This document shows positions 33,601 through 42,772 of a stretch of DNA of 64,000 bases, piece after piece. The notes under the pieces are model-generated. The model made no database searches, was not told the DNA's origin, and saw only the letters and a list, made by a program, of their open reading frames with translations. The number at the start of each line of letters is the position of its first letter. The first letter of the stretch is position 1. Source of the DNA: Luethyella okanaganae (lineage in GTDB: Bacteria; Actinomycetota; Actinomycetes; Actinomycetales; Microbacteriaceae); assembly GCF_042660285.1 (NCBI RefSeq), contig NZ_JBHSTP010000003.1, positions 186,001-250,000 on the forward strand. Direction: 5' to 3'. The translations under genes and the position numbers were made by a program.

Positions 33601-34368
33601 TCAGTCTTGGCCGAGCGTACCGAGGTAGAGGCCGATGACCTTGGGATCGTTGAGCAGCTCGCGGCCTGTGCCGGTGTAGGCGTCACGGCCCTGATCGAGC
33701 ACATAGCCGCGGTCGCAGATCTGCAGGCAGCGGCGGGCGTTCTGCTCCACCATGATCGTCGTGACCCCGGCCCGGTTGATCTCCTTGACGCGCAGGAACG
33801 CCTCGTCTTGACGCACAGGGGAGAGGCCGGCGCTCGGCTCGTCGAGCAGCATCACGTGCGGGCCCATCATGAGTGCGCGAGACATAGCCACCATCTGCCG
33901 TTCGCCGCCCGAGAGCGACCCCGCGCGCTGGCCCATTCGCTTGCCGAGTTCGGGGAAGATCGCCGTGACGAACTCGAGTCGCTCCGCGAGGCTCTTCGGC
34001 TTCTGGAACAACCCCATCTCGAGGTTCTCCTGAATCGTCAGTGTCGGGAACACGTTGTTCGTCTGCGGCACGAATCCGACGCCCTTCGCGACGAGCTTGT
34101 TGGCCTTCAGGTTGGTGATCTCCTCACCGCGCAGGGCGATGCTGCCTTCGCGCACCTTCACGAGGCCGAAGATCGACTTGAGCAGTGTGGACTTTCCCGC
34201 GCCGTTCGGGCCGATGATGCCGATGAGTTCGCCATCACCCGCTACGAGCGAGCAGGAGTTCAGGATGTTCACGCCCGGCAGGTATCCGGCCGTGATGTTC
34301 TTGACCTCGACGACCGGCTCACTGACGGGGGCCGGTGCCGCAACGGCGCCGGGGTTAGAGTTCGTCAT
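33601..34368 (-). CDS. livF: ABC transporter ATP-binding protein LivF-type
   Basis: 255 aa. Walker A GPNGAGKST, Q-loop, signature LSGGERQMVAMSRALM, Walker B VMLLDEPSAGLSP and the LivF-style EQNARRCLQICDRGYVLDQG. Couples ATP hydrolysis to uptake with LivG. Last gene of the livHMGF operon; overlaps livG by 14 nt. Confidence 0.95.
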   Translation of the reverse strand: MTNSNPGAVAAPAPVSEPVVEVKNITAGYLPGVNILNSCSLVAGDGELIGIIGPNGAGKSTLLKSIFGLVKVREGSIALRGEEITNLKANKLVAKGVGFVPQTNNVFPTLTIQENLEMGLFQKPKSLAERLEFVTAIFPELGKRMGQRAGSLSGGERQMVAMSRALMMGPHVMLLDEPSAGLSPVRQDEAFLRVKEINRAGVTTIMVEQNARRCLQICDRGYVLDQGRDAYTGTGRELLNDPKVIGLYLGTLGQD

Positions 34369-35269
34369 CGAGCAGCTCCTTCAGCACTTCGACGTGTTCG
34401 GTGTCCGCGCCGAGATCCTCGTCGTGGTGCTTGCCGAGGTAGGCGTCGATCACGGCCTGGTCCTGCATGACCGTGTACGGGTCGCCTTCGGCCACGACAC
34501 GGCCTTCCGCCATCACGACAACCCAGTCGGCGATATGCCGGACCATGTGCATGTCGTGTTCGACGAAGAGCACCGTCATCCCCTGAGCCTTCAGGTTGAG
34601 GATGTGGTCGAGCAACGATTGCGTGAGGGCCGGATTCACCCCGGCCATCGGCTCGTCGAGCATCACCAGGGTGGGGTCGCTCATGAGCGCACGCGCCATT
34701 TCGAGCAGTTTGCGCTGACCGCCGGAGAGGCTCGCGGCGTAGTCGTCCTTCTTGGTGTCGAGCATGAAGCGCTCGAGGATATCGAGCGCCTTCTTCTCGT
34801 TGGCCTGCTCCTGCTTGCGCCAGAGGAACGGCAGGAGCGCCCTGAACAGGTTCTCTCCGTCCTGGTCTTTCGCCCCGAGCTTCATATTGTCCATGACGGA
34901 GAGCAGGCCGAGCGCCTTCGTGAGCTGGAAGGTGCGCACCTGGCCCATGCGGGCTACGCGATAGGCGGGGACCCCTGCGAGCGACTTGCCGTCGAAGGTC
35001 CAGCTGCCCTTGTCCGGCTTGTCGAAGCCGGTGAGCAGATTGAACAGCGTCGTCTTGCCCGCACCGTTCGGGCCGATGAGCGCCGTGATCGCACCACGGG
35101 GGATCTCGAGATGATCCACGTCGACGGCGATGAGACCGCCGAAAGTGCGGCTCACGCCGTCGATCTCGAGAATCGGATCTATCTTCTTGCATCCGGGGGC
35201 GGCGTCGCCGTCGTGCAGACCTGTGGTCTTGAGGGGTCTGCTGGAGGGTGCGGCTGCGTTATCTGACAA
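34355..35269 (-). CDS. livG: ABC transporter ATP-binding protein LivG-type
   Basis: 304 aa. Walker A GPNGAGKTT, signature LSGGQRKLLEMARALM, Walker B VMLDEPMAGVNP, H-loop FVEHDMHMV. The insert between Walker A and signature (about 50 residues with Lys/Glu) and an acidic 25-residue C-terminal tail make it longer than the ~255-aa E. coli LivG. Overlaps livM by 11 nt. Confidence 0.95.
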   Translation of the reverse strand: MSDNAAAPSSRPLKTTGLHDGDAAPGCKKIDPILEIDGVSRTFGGLIAVDVDHLEIPRGAITALIGPNGAGKTTLFNLLTGFDKPDKGSWTFDGKSLAGVPAYRVARMGQVRTFQLTKALGLLSVMDNMKLGAKDQDGENLFRALLPFLWRKQEQANEKKALDILERFMLDTKKDDYAASLSGGQRKLLEMARALMSDPTLVMLDEPMAGVNPALTQSLLDHILNLKAQGMTVLFVEHDMHMVRHIADWVVVMAEGRVVAEGDPYTVMQDQAVIDAYLGKHHDEDLGADTEHVEVLKELLDDEL

Positions 35270-36242
35270 AGGCCAGCTCCTTCTTGTTCCCGAAGATGCC
35301 CTGGGGCCTGAATATGACGATCAGCATGATCGCCACACCGACGAGGATGAAGCGCAACTGCCCGGCCTGTAACTGCGTCATGAACGGCAGCCAGCCGGCC
35401 TCGACGGCCCGGGCGATGAAGCCGGAGAAGAAGGACAGCAGCACCCAGAAGATCATCGAGCCGATGATGGGGCCGAGAATCGTCGCAGCTCCGCCCAGCA
35501 GCAGGATCGCGTAGATGAAGAACGTCAGCGAAGTCTGGTAGTTCGACGGGACGACCGCGCGCGGCAACACGAAGATCATGCCGGCGAGCGTGCCGAAGAT
35601 GCCTCCGAGAATGAGGCTCTGCATCTTGTAGGAGTACACGTTCTTGCCGAGCGAACGCACTGCATCCTCGTCTTCACGGATGCCTTTGATGACCCGACCC
35701 CACGGGCTGCGCATGAGCAGCCAGGTGAACAGGCAGGCAAGGACCACGACCGTCCAGGCGACGATACGAAGCCACCAGTCGTAGGCGTTGTTCGTGAACG
35801 GTCCGAAGCCGTAGGTGCCGTCGGGAATCGGGTTGAGGGCGGCGAAGCCGTCTTTATACCCGCTCAGGCCGTTGGCCGATCCGGTGATCGGTTCGAAGGT
35901 GTTCGTGGTGAAAATCAGCCGCAGGATCTCGGCGGCCGCGATCGTCACGATGGCGAGATAGTCGGCTCGCAGTCGCAATGTCGGAACACCGAGGACGAGC
36001 GCGAAGACCACTGAGGCGCCGACCCCGACAAGAACAGCCGCCCAGACCGGGAGGTTGAAGGTGAGGATCGAGATCGCGTAGCCATAGGCGCCGAGGGCCA
36101 TGAAGCCGGCCTGGCCGAAGTTGAGCAGACCCGTATAGCCGAAGTGGATCGCCAGGCCGAGAGCGGCGAGGGCGTAGGCGGCTGTCGTCGGGCTGATCAG
36201 CTCGACGGCCGCATTGGAAAGGATTGCTCCCCAGTCGATCAT
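35259..36242 (-). CDS. livM: ABC transporter permease LivM-type
   Basis: 327 aa, eight to ten membrane helices. It contains the LivM motifs GYTGLLNFGQAGFMALGAYGYA (seen as GLLNFGQAGFMALGAYG) and the EAA-like loop TRSPWGRVIKGIREDEDAVRSLGKN segment near residues 205-230. Forms the channel with LivH. 12 nt separate it from livH. Confidence 0.94.
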   Translation of the reverse strand: MIDWGAILSNAAVELISPTTAAYALAALGLAIHFGYTGLLNFGQAGFMALGAYGYAISILTFNLPVWAAVLVGVGASVVFALVLGVPTLRLRADYLAIVTIAAAEILRLIFTTNTFEPITGSANGLSGYKDGFAALNPIPDGTYGFGPFTNNAYDWWLRIVAWTVVVLACLFTWLLMRSPWGRVIKGIREDEDAVRSLGKNVYSYKMQSLILGGIFGTLAGMIFVLPRAVVPSNYQTSLTFFIYAILLLGGAATILGPIIGSMIFWVLLSFFSGFIARAVEAGWLPFMTQLQAGQLRFILVGVAIMLIVIFRPQGIFGNKKELAFVR

Positions 36243-36254
36243 CGTTCCGCCCCT

Positions 36255-37562
36255 CTAGCCAATTCTCTCTTTGCGACCCAGGATGCCCTGCGGTCGCAGC
36301 AGCAGCACCAGGATCAGCACGACCAACGCCCCCACGTACTTCATGTCCGAGGGGATCCAGAGCGTCGAGAGCTCGACGAAGAGCCCAACGATGAGCGAGC
36401 CGACGAGGGCGCCGAACGCTGTTCCGAGGCCACCGAGGGTCACCGCGGCGAAGATGAGCAACAGGATCTGGAAGCCCATGTCCCAGCTGACGCCGGGGCG
36501 GAAATAAGCCCAGAGGATGCCGCTCAACCCGGCGAGCGCGCCGCCGAGCACCCATACAATGCGGATCACCCGGTCGACGTCGATGCCGCTCGCTGCGGCG
36601 AGGCTGGAGTTGTCCGACACCGCGCGGGTCGCTTTGCCGATACGGGTCTTCAGTAGGAAGAAGGCGACAGCGAGCAGCACCACGATGCTCACCCCCATGC
36701 TCGCCATATCGATCCAGCTCAGCGAGATCGGCCCGAAATGCAGTTCCATGGTCGAGGATCCGGGCAACTGCATGGTCGAGCCGCCGTAGAAGAACTGGAA
36801 GACGTAGCGGATCGCGAGCGAGAGGCCGATGCTCACGATCATGAGCTGCACGAGCCCGACGCCGCGTTTGCGCAGCGGCTTCCAGATCACGGCATCCATG
36901 GCCCAGCCCAGTCCGGCGCTCAGCACGAGCGCGATGATGATCCCGAGCCAGATCGGCAGCCCGACGACGACTCCGAAGGTCAGCGTCATCAGGGCGCCGA
37001 AGGTGACCATCTCGGAGTGCGCGAAGTTGCTGAGCCCCGTCGTGCCGAAGATGAGCGAGAGTCCGATCGCCGCCAGCGCGAGCAGCAGACCGAAGTTGAG
37101 GCCGTTCACCACCCTGTCGAGGAACTGGTCGAAGAAACCGACCGTGACCCGGGTTCCCTCGCCGAGGAAGAAGTTCACCGACTTCGTCTTCGTGAGCCCG
37201 AACTCGGCCTTGACGGTGTTCCCACCCTGGGCGACGACGATCCCGGTCGGCAGGGTGTCCTCGTTGAGCGTGACCGTGTATTCCGCCTTCTCGGGAACCC
37301 CGACCTTCCATTTCCCCTCGGCGTCGGTCTTGACCTCCACATCGGTGTCAGGACCCTTGACGGTGATGATCACGCCCTCGAGCGGCTTTCCGTCGTGTTG
37401 GACGTTGCCCGCGAGGATGAAGTCGTATTTGTCGGTGTCGACCTCGTCGGCATATGCGGGCAAGGCCGCGAACGTCGGTAGTGTCAGAGCCGCGAACAGC
37501 AGTCCGAGCAGGAGCACCAGGATTCGTGGTGATCGTTTGCGAGCTGTATCAGTGGATTTCAC
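36255..37562 (-). CDS. livH: LivH-type permease with secreted N-terminal domain
   Basis: 435 aa from a GTG at 37562 with GGAGGT just upstream; a TTG start at 37625 would add 21 residues before the signal peptide and is less likely. Order: signal peptide ending ALPAYA (about 1-39), an extracellular carboxypeptidase-regulatory/Ig-like domain (about 45-115; FILAGNVQHDGKPLEGVIITV, DAEGKWKVGVP), a linker, then a complete LivH permease (GLNFGLLLALAAIGLSLIFGT, LSNFAHSEMVTFGALM). Usual LivH is about 290-310 aa without the first 130 residues. First gene of the liv operon. Confidence 0.92.
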   Translation of the reverse strand: MKSTDTARKRSPRILVLLLGLLFAALTLPTFAALPAYADEVDTDKYDFILAGNVQHDGKPLEGVIITVKGPDTDVEVKTDAEGKWKVGVPEKAEYTVTLNEDTLPTGIVVAQGGNTVKAEFGLTKTKSVNFFLGEGTRVTVGFFDQFLDRVVNGLNFGLLLALAAIGLSLIFGTTGLSNFAHSEMVTFGALMTLTFGVVVGLPIWLGIIIALVLSAGLGWAMDAVIWKPLRKRGVGLVQLMIVSIGLSLAIRYVFQFFYGGSTMQLPGSSTMELHFGPISLSWIDMASMGVSIVVLLAVAFFLLKTRIGKATRAVSDNSSLAAASGIDVDRVIRIVWVLGGALAGLSGILWAYFRPGVSWDMGFQILLLIFAAVTLGGLGTAFGALVGSLIVGLFVELSTLWIPSDMKYVGALVVLILVLLLRPQGILGRKERIG

Positions 37563-37809
37563 TGCACCTCCATGATGGAGCCAACAGATCGTGCCTGTTC
37601 GGCTCCGGGTCTCTCCCGTATACAACTCTGTAGACGGTACGTGCTGATTATGTCCTATGTGTTTCGGGAATGGACATCAGGGACATTAATCTCACCGATT
37701 GTTATGTGAGGAATGCCCTCAAGGCAAACTCGCTTAACATGGAGTAGTCGGTCGTGTCCACGAGATCCCGGCATGTTCTTCGAATTTTCCTGAGAAGCAA
37801 AGGGGAGAG

Positions 37810-39312
37810 ATGGATCAGGCAGATCCGTTCGGATTCACTGGACTCACCTACGACGACGTTCTGCTGCTCCCCGGCCATACGGATGTGATTCCGAGCGAGG
37901 CCGACACCACCTCCCGTCTCACTCGCCGCATCGCTGTTGCGACGCCGTTGCTCTCGGCGGCGATGGACACGGTGACCGAAACGCGCATGGCCATCGCCAT
38001 GGCTCGCGAAGGCGGTCTGGGCGTGTTGCACCGCAACCTCTCGATCGAGGATCAGGCGGAGCAGGTCGATCTCGTCAAGCGGAGCGAGTCGGGGATGATC
38101 ACCAACCCTGTGACGACCAGGCCGGACGCCACCGTGGCCGAGGTCGATGCCCTGTGTGGTCAATACCGTGTGAGCGGCTTGCCGGTCGTCGACGCTGACG
38201 GAGTGCTCGTCGGCATAATCACCAATCGCGACATGCGATTCGTCTCGGAGGTTGAGAAGCGCGCGACCCTGGTGCGGGAGGTCATGACCAAGGCGCCGCT
38301 CGTCACCGGCAAGGTCGGGATCGACCCGGACGACGCGGTCGCCATCTTCGCCCAGCACAAGATCGAGAAGCTGCCGCTCATCGACGCCGCCGGCAAGCTC
38401 AAGGGGCTCATCACCGTCAAGGACTTCGACAAGTCCGAGAAGTATCCCAACGCGACGAAGGACGACGAGGGTCGGCTGCGAGTCGGCGCGGCGATCGGCT
38501 TCTTCGGCGACGCCTGGCTGCGCGCCACGACCCTGCTGGACGCGGGAGTCGACGTCATCGTCGTCGACACGGCGAACGGCGACAGCGCGGGCGTGCTCGA
38601 CATCATCCGCCGCCTCAAGGCCGATCCGGCGTTCGCCGGGGTCGACGTGGTCGGCGGGAACGTCGCGACGCGATCCGGGGCACAGGCGCTCGTCGACGCG
38701 GGCGCCGACGCGATCAAGGTCGGCGTCGGTCCGGGCTCGATCTGCACGACGCGGGTCGTCGCCGGTGTCGGAGTTCCCCAGATCACCGCCGTGTACGAGG
38801 CTTCCCTGGCCGCCCGCGAGGCCGGCGTGCCGATCATCGCCGACGGCGGACTGCAGTATTCCGGGGACATCGCCAAAGCACTCGTCGCGGGTGCCAGCTC
38901 GGTCATGCTCGGCTCGTTGCTCGCCGGAACGGCCGAGAGCCCTGGCGAGCTCGTGTTCGTCAACGGCAAGCAGTTCAAGGCCTACCGGGGCATGGGATCG
39001 CTCGGCGCCCTGCAGACGCGCGGTCAGAAGACCTCCTACTCGAAGGACCGCTACTTTCAGTCGGACGTCCCCTCGGACGACAAGCTCATCCCCGAGGGCA
39101 TCGAGGGTCAGGTGCCCTACCGCGGACCGCTCTCCGCCGTGGCCTACCAACTTATCGGCGGCCTGCGGCAGTCGATGTTCTATGTGGGTGCGCGCACCAT
39201 TCCCGAGCTCAAAGAGAAGGGCAGGTTCGTGCGCATCACTCCGGCCGGGCTCAAGGAGTCGCACCCGCACGACGTGCAGATCGTCGTCGAGGCGCCCAAC
39301 TACACGCGCTGA
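37810..39312 (+). CDS. guaB: Inosine-5'-monophosphate dehydrogenase
   Basis: 500 aa. Oxidises IMP to XMP. Start FTGLTYDDVLLLPGHTDV, paired CBS domains at about 95-215, catalytic C312 in GVGPGSICTTR, and the flap GMGSLGALQ with the C-terminal YRGPLSAVAYQLIGGLRQSM. AAAGGGGAGAG precedes the ATG. The 247-nt divergent spacer to livH must hold both promoters; none is unambiguous by eye. Confidence 0.98.
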   Translation: MDQADPFGFTGLTYDDVLLLPGHTDVIPSEADTTSRLTRRIAVATPLLSAAMDTVTETRMAIAMAREGGLGVLHRNLSIEDQAEQVDLVKRSESGMITNPVTTRPDATVAEVDALCGQYRVSGLPVVDADGVLVGIITNRDMRFVSEVEKRATLVREVMTKAPLVTGKVGIDPDDAVAIFAQHKIEKLPLIDAAGKLKGLITVKDFDKSEKYPNATKDDEGRLRVGAAIGFFGDAWLRATTLLDAGVDVIVVDTANGDSAGVLDIIRRLKADPAFAGVDVVGGNVATRSGAQALVDAGADAIKVGVGPGSICTTRVVAGVGVPQITAVYEASLAAREAGVPIIADGGLQYSGDIAKALVAGASSVMLGSLLAGTAESPGELVFVNGKQFKAYRGMGSLGALQTRGQKTSYSKDRYFQSDVPSDDKLIPEGIEGQVPYRGPLSAVAYQLIGGLRQSMFYVGARTIPELKEKGRFVRITPAGLKESHPHDVQIVVEAPNYTR

Positions 39313-39386
39313 GGGTTACGCGCGCCGAGGGCTATACGCGAGGGTCGGCGCGGAACCCTGCACTATGCCGCACCCGACCGGGACGG

Positions 39387-40550
39387 TTACGGCGTTCGCT
39401 CCGCCGCATCGCCCAACCGCGCGATCGCCTCGGCGAGCACCTCAGGGGAGCACGCGAAGTTGAGTCGCGCGTGGCCCCGGCCCATCTCGGCGCCGAAGTC
39501 TGTTCCGGGCGAGAGTGCGACACGAGCTGCCTCGAGCGCTCGATCGGCCGGCTTGTCGCCCCAGCCGAGTGAGGACAGGTCGAGCCAGGCCAGATAGGTG
39601 GCGTCGGGAATGCGATACCGCGTGCCAGGCAGATGCCTCGTCAACAGCTGCGCCAGGAGCTCCGTGTTCTTGTCGAGGCTCGCGCGAACGCCGTCGAGCC
39701 ACTCGTCGCCGTCGCGGAAGGCCGCGATGCTAGCGATCTGGCCGAAGATGCTCGTGCGCCACTCGACCTCGTAAGGGAACGCGGCGCGCACGGCGTCACC
39801 TCGTTCGCTCGCCGTAACGACGAGGGCGCACTTCAAGCCGGCCAGGTTGAACGCCTTGCTCGCACTCGTCACGGTGACGCCGTGCGTGCGCGCCTCATCC
39901 GACACGGTGAGGAAAGGCGTGTAGCGCACGCCGGTGCGGGTGAGTGCGCCGTGGATCTCGTCGCTCACGATCGTCACGCCGTGACGCGCGGCGATCACGG
40001 CGAGCTCTTCGAGCTGCGCACGGGGATGCACGAGGCCGAGCGGGTTGTGCGGGTTGCACAGGACCATGGCGCGAGCACCGGCGGCGAACGTGGCGTCGAT
40101 CCCCTCGAGGTCGAGCGACCAGCCCTCGTCGATGCCGCCGAGGAGCGGCACCTCGACGATGCGGCCAGATGCCTCGGGGGCGAGGTCGAAGAACGGCGGG
40201 TAGATCGGCGGTGTGATGATGACGCCGTCACCCGGCTCGATCACCTGCCGCAGCGTCTCGACGATCCCGAGGCTGACGTCTGCAGTGCTCGTGACCCGCG
40301 AAGGCTCGAGCTCCCAGCCGAAACGTGCGGAGGCGAAGCCAGCGAAGGCCTCCGCCACCTCCAGGCTTCCCGCGACGTAGCCGGTGTCGGAGCGCCGGAT
40401 GGCCGCGTGCAACGCCTCGGCGATAGGCCCGGCGAGCGGATAGTCCATTTCGGCGACGGGGAGCGGCAGCACATCGTCGGGGAACAGCCGCCACTTCGCG
40501 CTCGTGCGGTTGCGGAGCTGGGCGAGGGGATCGGCATCGACGTTGGGCAT
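39387..40550 (-). CDS. MalY/PatB-type PLP aminotransferase (C-S lyase)
   Basis: 387 aa from the ATG at 40550; an in-frame ATG at 40628 would add 26 residues of no clear similarity. Fold type I, with PLP lysine K232 in TSASKAFNLAGLK, the LCNPHNPLG substrate region and SDEIHGAL. MalY/PatB proteins cleave cystathionine and related beta C-S bonds. Convergent with guaB. Confidence 0.9.
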   Translation of the reverse strand: MPNVDADPLAQLRNRTSAKWRLFPDDVLPLPVAEMDYPLAGPIAEALHAAIRRSDTGYVAGSLEVAEAFAGFASARFGWELEPSRVTSTADVSLGIVETLRQVIEPGDGVIITPPIYPPFFDLAPEASGRIVEVPLLGGIDEGWSLDLEGIDATFAAGARAMVLCNPHNPLGLVHPRAQLEELAVIAARHGVTIVSDEIHGALTRTGVRYTPFLTVSDEARTHGVTVTSASKAFNLAGLKCALVVTASERGDAVRAAFPYEVEWRTSIFGQIASIAAFRDGDEWLDGVRASLDKNTELLAQLLTRHLPGTRYRIPDATYLAWLDLSSLGWGDKPADRALEAARVALSPGTDFGAEMGRGHARLNFACSPEVLAEAIARLGDAAERTP

Positions 40551-40653
40551 GTCTCCAGCTTGCCCCAGATCCGAGCCGGGTGCGGCGGATTCCGTTCCCT
40601 GCCTGTAGTCCGGAGACTCCACCGGCATCCATTCGCATCCGACAGCGTTATGA

Positions 40654-40953
40654 TCACGCTCTCGAGCTTCAAGCGCCGCCAGTCAACCGGAGGCCACGAG
40701 ATCGAGGTCGAGATGCCCCGAAGCAGGAAAGCGGGCGCTTGACGCCGCGAACCGAAGCAGCGAGGGCCTCTACGGCCCCAACGGTCCTACAGATCCATTC
40801 ACGGAGCAGGACGGCGCGATCATCCCCACAGACTCGGCGTCAATGATTGTCGGCTTCTACGCGGACACGATCGGCGACAGCATCAACGGTGAATCGGTGT
40901 GTGTACCCGTCCGCGCGGCAAAGATCATCGAGAAGGAACAAGGCAACCCCTGA
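40654..40953 (+). pseudogene. Open frame without start, unrecognised gene fragment
   Basis: A frame open from 40654 to the TGA at 40951. The last ~60 codons read as protein (GLYGPNGPTDPFTEQDGAII, then SMIVGFYADTIGD and VPVRAAKIIEKEQGNP), but there is no plausible start codon upstream and I recognise no family. Best seen as the 3' remnant of a lost gene at the edge of the accessory segment. Confidence 0.35.
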
Positions 40954-41070
40954 ACAGCCGAGTCCGACGAGTTACGGTGCCGGGGGTCGGGAATGTCGTT
41001 GAACGTCGTGGCCCACTCCTACGGCACCACGACGGCGTCATTGGCTTGCCGAGGGAGGATCTGTATGTGA
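40954..41070 (+). pseudogene. Remnant of an alpha/beta-hydrolase (DUF1023-like)
   Basis: In the frame following the preceding stop, the sequence SLNVVAHSYGTTTASLA is a classic nucleophile elbow (HSYG) as in DUF1023-type actinobacterial hydrolases. Nothing of the rest of the enzyme is present, and a stop follows at 41068-41070. Confidence 0.4.
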
Positions 41071-41264
41071 CGTCGCGATACTTGGACAGGGTCCATGAGC
41101 TGGAGGTCAGGATTCGAGACTTCGCCGTGCGTGACCTCGGCAACGCTACGTTTCTGGCAACGTATGAGCTCGATCAGGAAGGTCGTTGTAGCCGGCGTGC
41201 GACGATTTGGACCTGGGCCGAGACGGGATGGTCAGCCATCTATCATCAGGGAACTCTGATCTAG
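41046..41264 (+). pseudogene. C-terminal fragment of a DUF4440/SnoaL-like protein
   Basis: About 70 residues beginning PREDLYVTSRYLDRV and ending TIWTWAETGWSAIYHQGTLI look like the second half of a DUF4440 (NTF2-like fold) protein, whose members commonly end in a W-x-x-x-x-H-Q-G-T pattern. The first half is missing; upstream codons in this frame are unrelated. It could be translated from TTG 41046 or GTG 41067. Confidence 0.45.
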
Positions 41265-41459
41265 GGTCTCCTCTTCAGCGCGTGCCGCGTGCCTATCCGG
41301 TGAGGATGAGGTCGAGTTCAGCCGTGAGTTGTTCGCGGTCGTCGTGGTCGCGGGGTCGGCCCGGAGGTCGGCCTCTCGCCGCCCTGAAGGCTCGGAGCGA
41401 GGTACTGTCTGAGTAACAGCCTGGGCGGGATTGTCTTGGGAGTATTGGTGGAGGTTGTG

Positions 41460-41903
41460 ATGGTTTCATTTGGAGACGCGCATTTCGTCAAGGTTCCACA
41501 GAGCTGGAATGCGCGTGAATTCGCTTCTACAGCCCTAGGAAACACACCTATGTGGCTGTTGAATCTGCTGAAAATCAGGGATCGTATCGTTGGGAAGCTC
41601 GGATTCGCCACGCAAGACCGTCCGGGCGCAAGAGACTTCCACCTCGCCGTTGGTGAAACTGCAGGACCGTTCCGTTTCACGGAGGTATCCGAGACCGTCG
41701 TGAGGGGCGGTAGCCAGGATACGCATATAGCCTTCGAGTCCTCGTTCTATATAGCAACCTCTACAGAAGGTAGCTACGGGGTATTAGCGACTCAAGCGCG
41801 TAGCTTAGACCGTTTGGGCTCCCTATACCTCGCCCTGATATGGCCAGGACACAAAGCCCTCATGGGCCGAATTCTCCAACACGCCGCACCCAAGAAAATT
41901 TGA
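41460..41903 (+). CDS. DUF2867 family protein
   Basis: 147 aa from the ATG at 41460 with GGAGG 6 nt upstream. The pattern FVKVP...A..ALGNTPMWL...LLKIRD and the end SLDRLGSLYLALIWPGHKALMGRIL fits DUF2867, a soluble family of unknown function. Base composition is clearly lower in GC than the neighbours (for example codons ATA, TTA, TCT near 41730-41820), suggesting recent acquisition. Confidence 0.75.
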   Translation: MVSFGDAHFVKVPQSWNAREFASTALGNTPMWLLNLLKIRDRIVGKLGFATQDRPGARDFHLAVGETAGPFRFTEVSETVVRGGSQDTHIAFESSFYIATSTEGSYGVLATQARSLDRLGSLYLALIWPGHKALMGRILQHAAPKKI

Positions 41904-41976
41904 CCAAACCGACAGTGGTTCCCAAATATGTCGGGTCGTCCACCATGTTTGCTTCGATTACCGAAAGGATGCGGCG

Positions 41977-42558
41977 GTGAAGCTCATCCGTCGCACGGAC
42001 ATCGCTCGTGTTGCCCGTCTCCTCGCGGAGTCCCTCGCCGACGACCCGTTCTACCGTTGGCTCGTGCCGCCTGACCCTGACCGGGTGTCCGTGCTCGCGC
42101 GTCGCTTCGAGGCAGCCGTCGAGACGACTGTGGAACGTGGGTGGGCGTTCGCCTCGTCCAGCGGGCAATCGGTGCTTCTCATCGAAGAGTTTGAGGTGCC
42201 CGTGGCTGTCTCGGGCACGGTGCCGGACGCTGCGACCGCGACGGGTGTCGAGCCGATCAGCACGGTGGCCGAGGCGGGCAGGCTCCTTCGAGCGACGCAT
42301 CCACGCGAACGCCACACCTATCTCGACATGCTCGCCACCAGCCCGCAGGCTCAAGGGCGAGGTGAAGGCACGGCGCTCGTGACGGCGTTGATCGCCGGGG
42401 TCGATCGCGATCCGCGGCCCATCCACCTCCATAGCTCGAATCAACGCAACCTGCCGTTCTATCTGCGCCGGGGCTTCGTCGCAGAGCCGGCGGTACGCAT
42501 CCCAGGGAGCGCTGTCACAGCTGTCCCCATGACTCGGCCTAAGAACTCACCAGCATGA
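41977..42558 (+). CDS. GNAT family N-acetyltransferase
   Basis: 193 aa from a GTG. Pattern of GNATs related to puromycin-type acetyltransferases: DIARVARLLAESLADDPFYRWLVP at the start, YLDMLATSPQAQGRGEGTALV (acetyl-CoA loop QAQGRGEG, where the usual Gly-x-Gly/Ala is G-x-G) and LHSSNQRNLPFYLRRGF. Substrate unknown. The following 214 nt to the TetR gene hold nothing recognisable. Confidence 0.8.
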   Translation: MKLIRRTDIARVARLLAESLADDPFYRWLVPPDPDRVSVLARRFEAAVETTVERGWAFASSSGQSVLLIEEFEVPVAVSGTVPDAATATGVEPISTVAEAGRLLRATHPRERHTYLDMLATSPQAQGRGEGTALVTALIAGVDRDPRPIHLHSSNQRNLPFYLRRGFVAEPAVRIPGSAVTAVPMTRPKNSPA

Positions 42559-42772
42559 CCCGAAGCCGCGACCGGCGAGGCCAACGCCAAGTTGGACGGC
42601 AAGGGGCGAGCCAACGAAGTTTATGTAGTGATCACAGAGCGTCTAACCGGCCTGTCGATCCAACCCTGCCCGACTCCCACTTGCCTCCGAGGAGTGGAGG
42701 GCGGAATGCCGCCGTCTCTTGAGAGTTGCCCGTCTACGCCCTGCCCGTTCTTCCTTGTGAGGTTGTGAACGC

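Noticed and set aside
41293..41420. A minus-strand peptide ending REQLTAELDLILTG that looked like the tail of a regulator.
   Set aside because: Short, no start, and upstream residues are Arg/Pro-rich without family match; could be chance or more debris.
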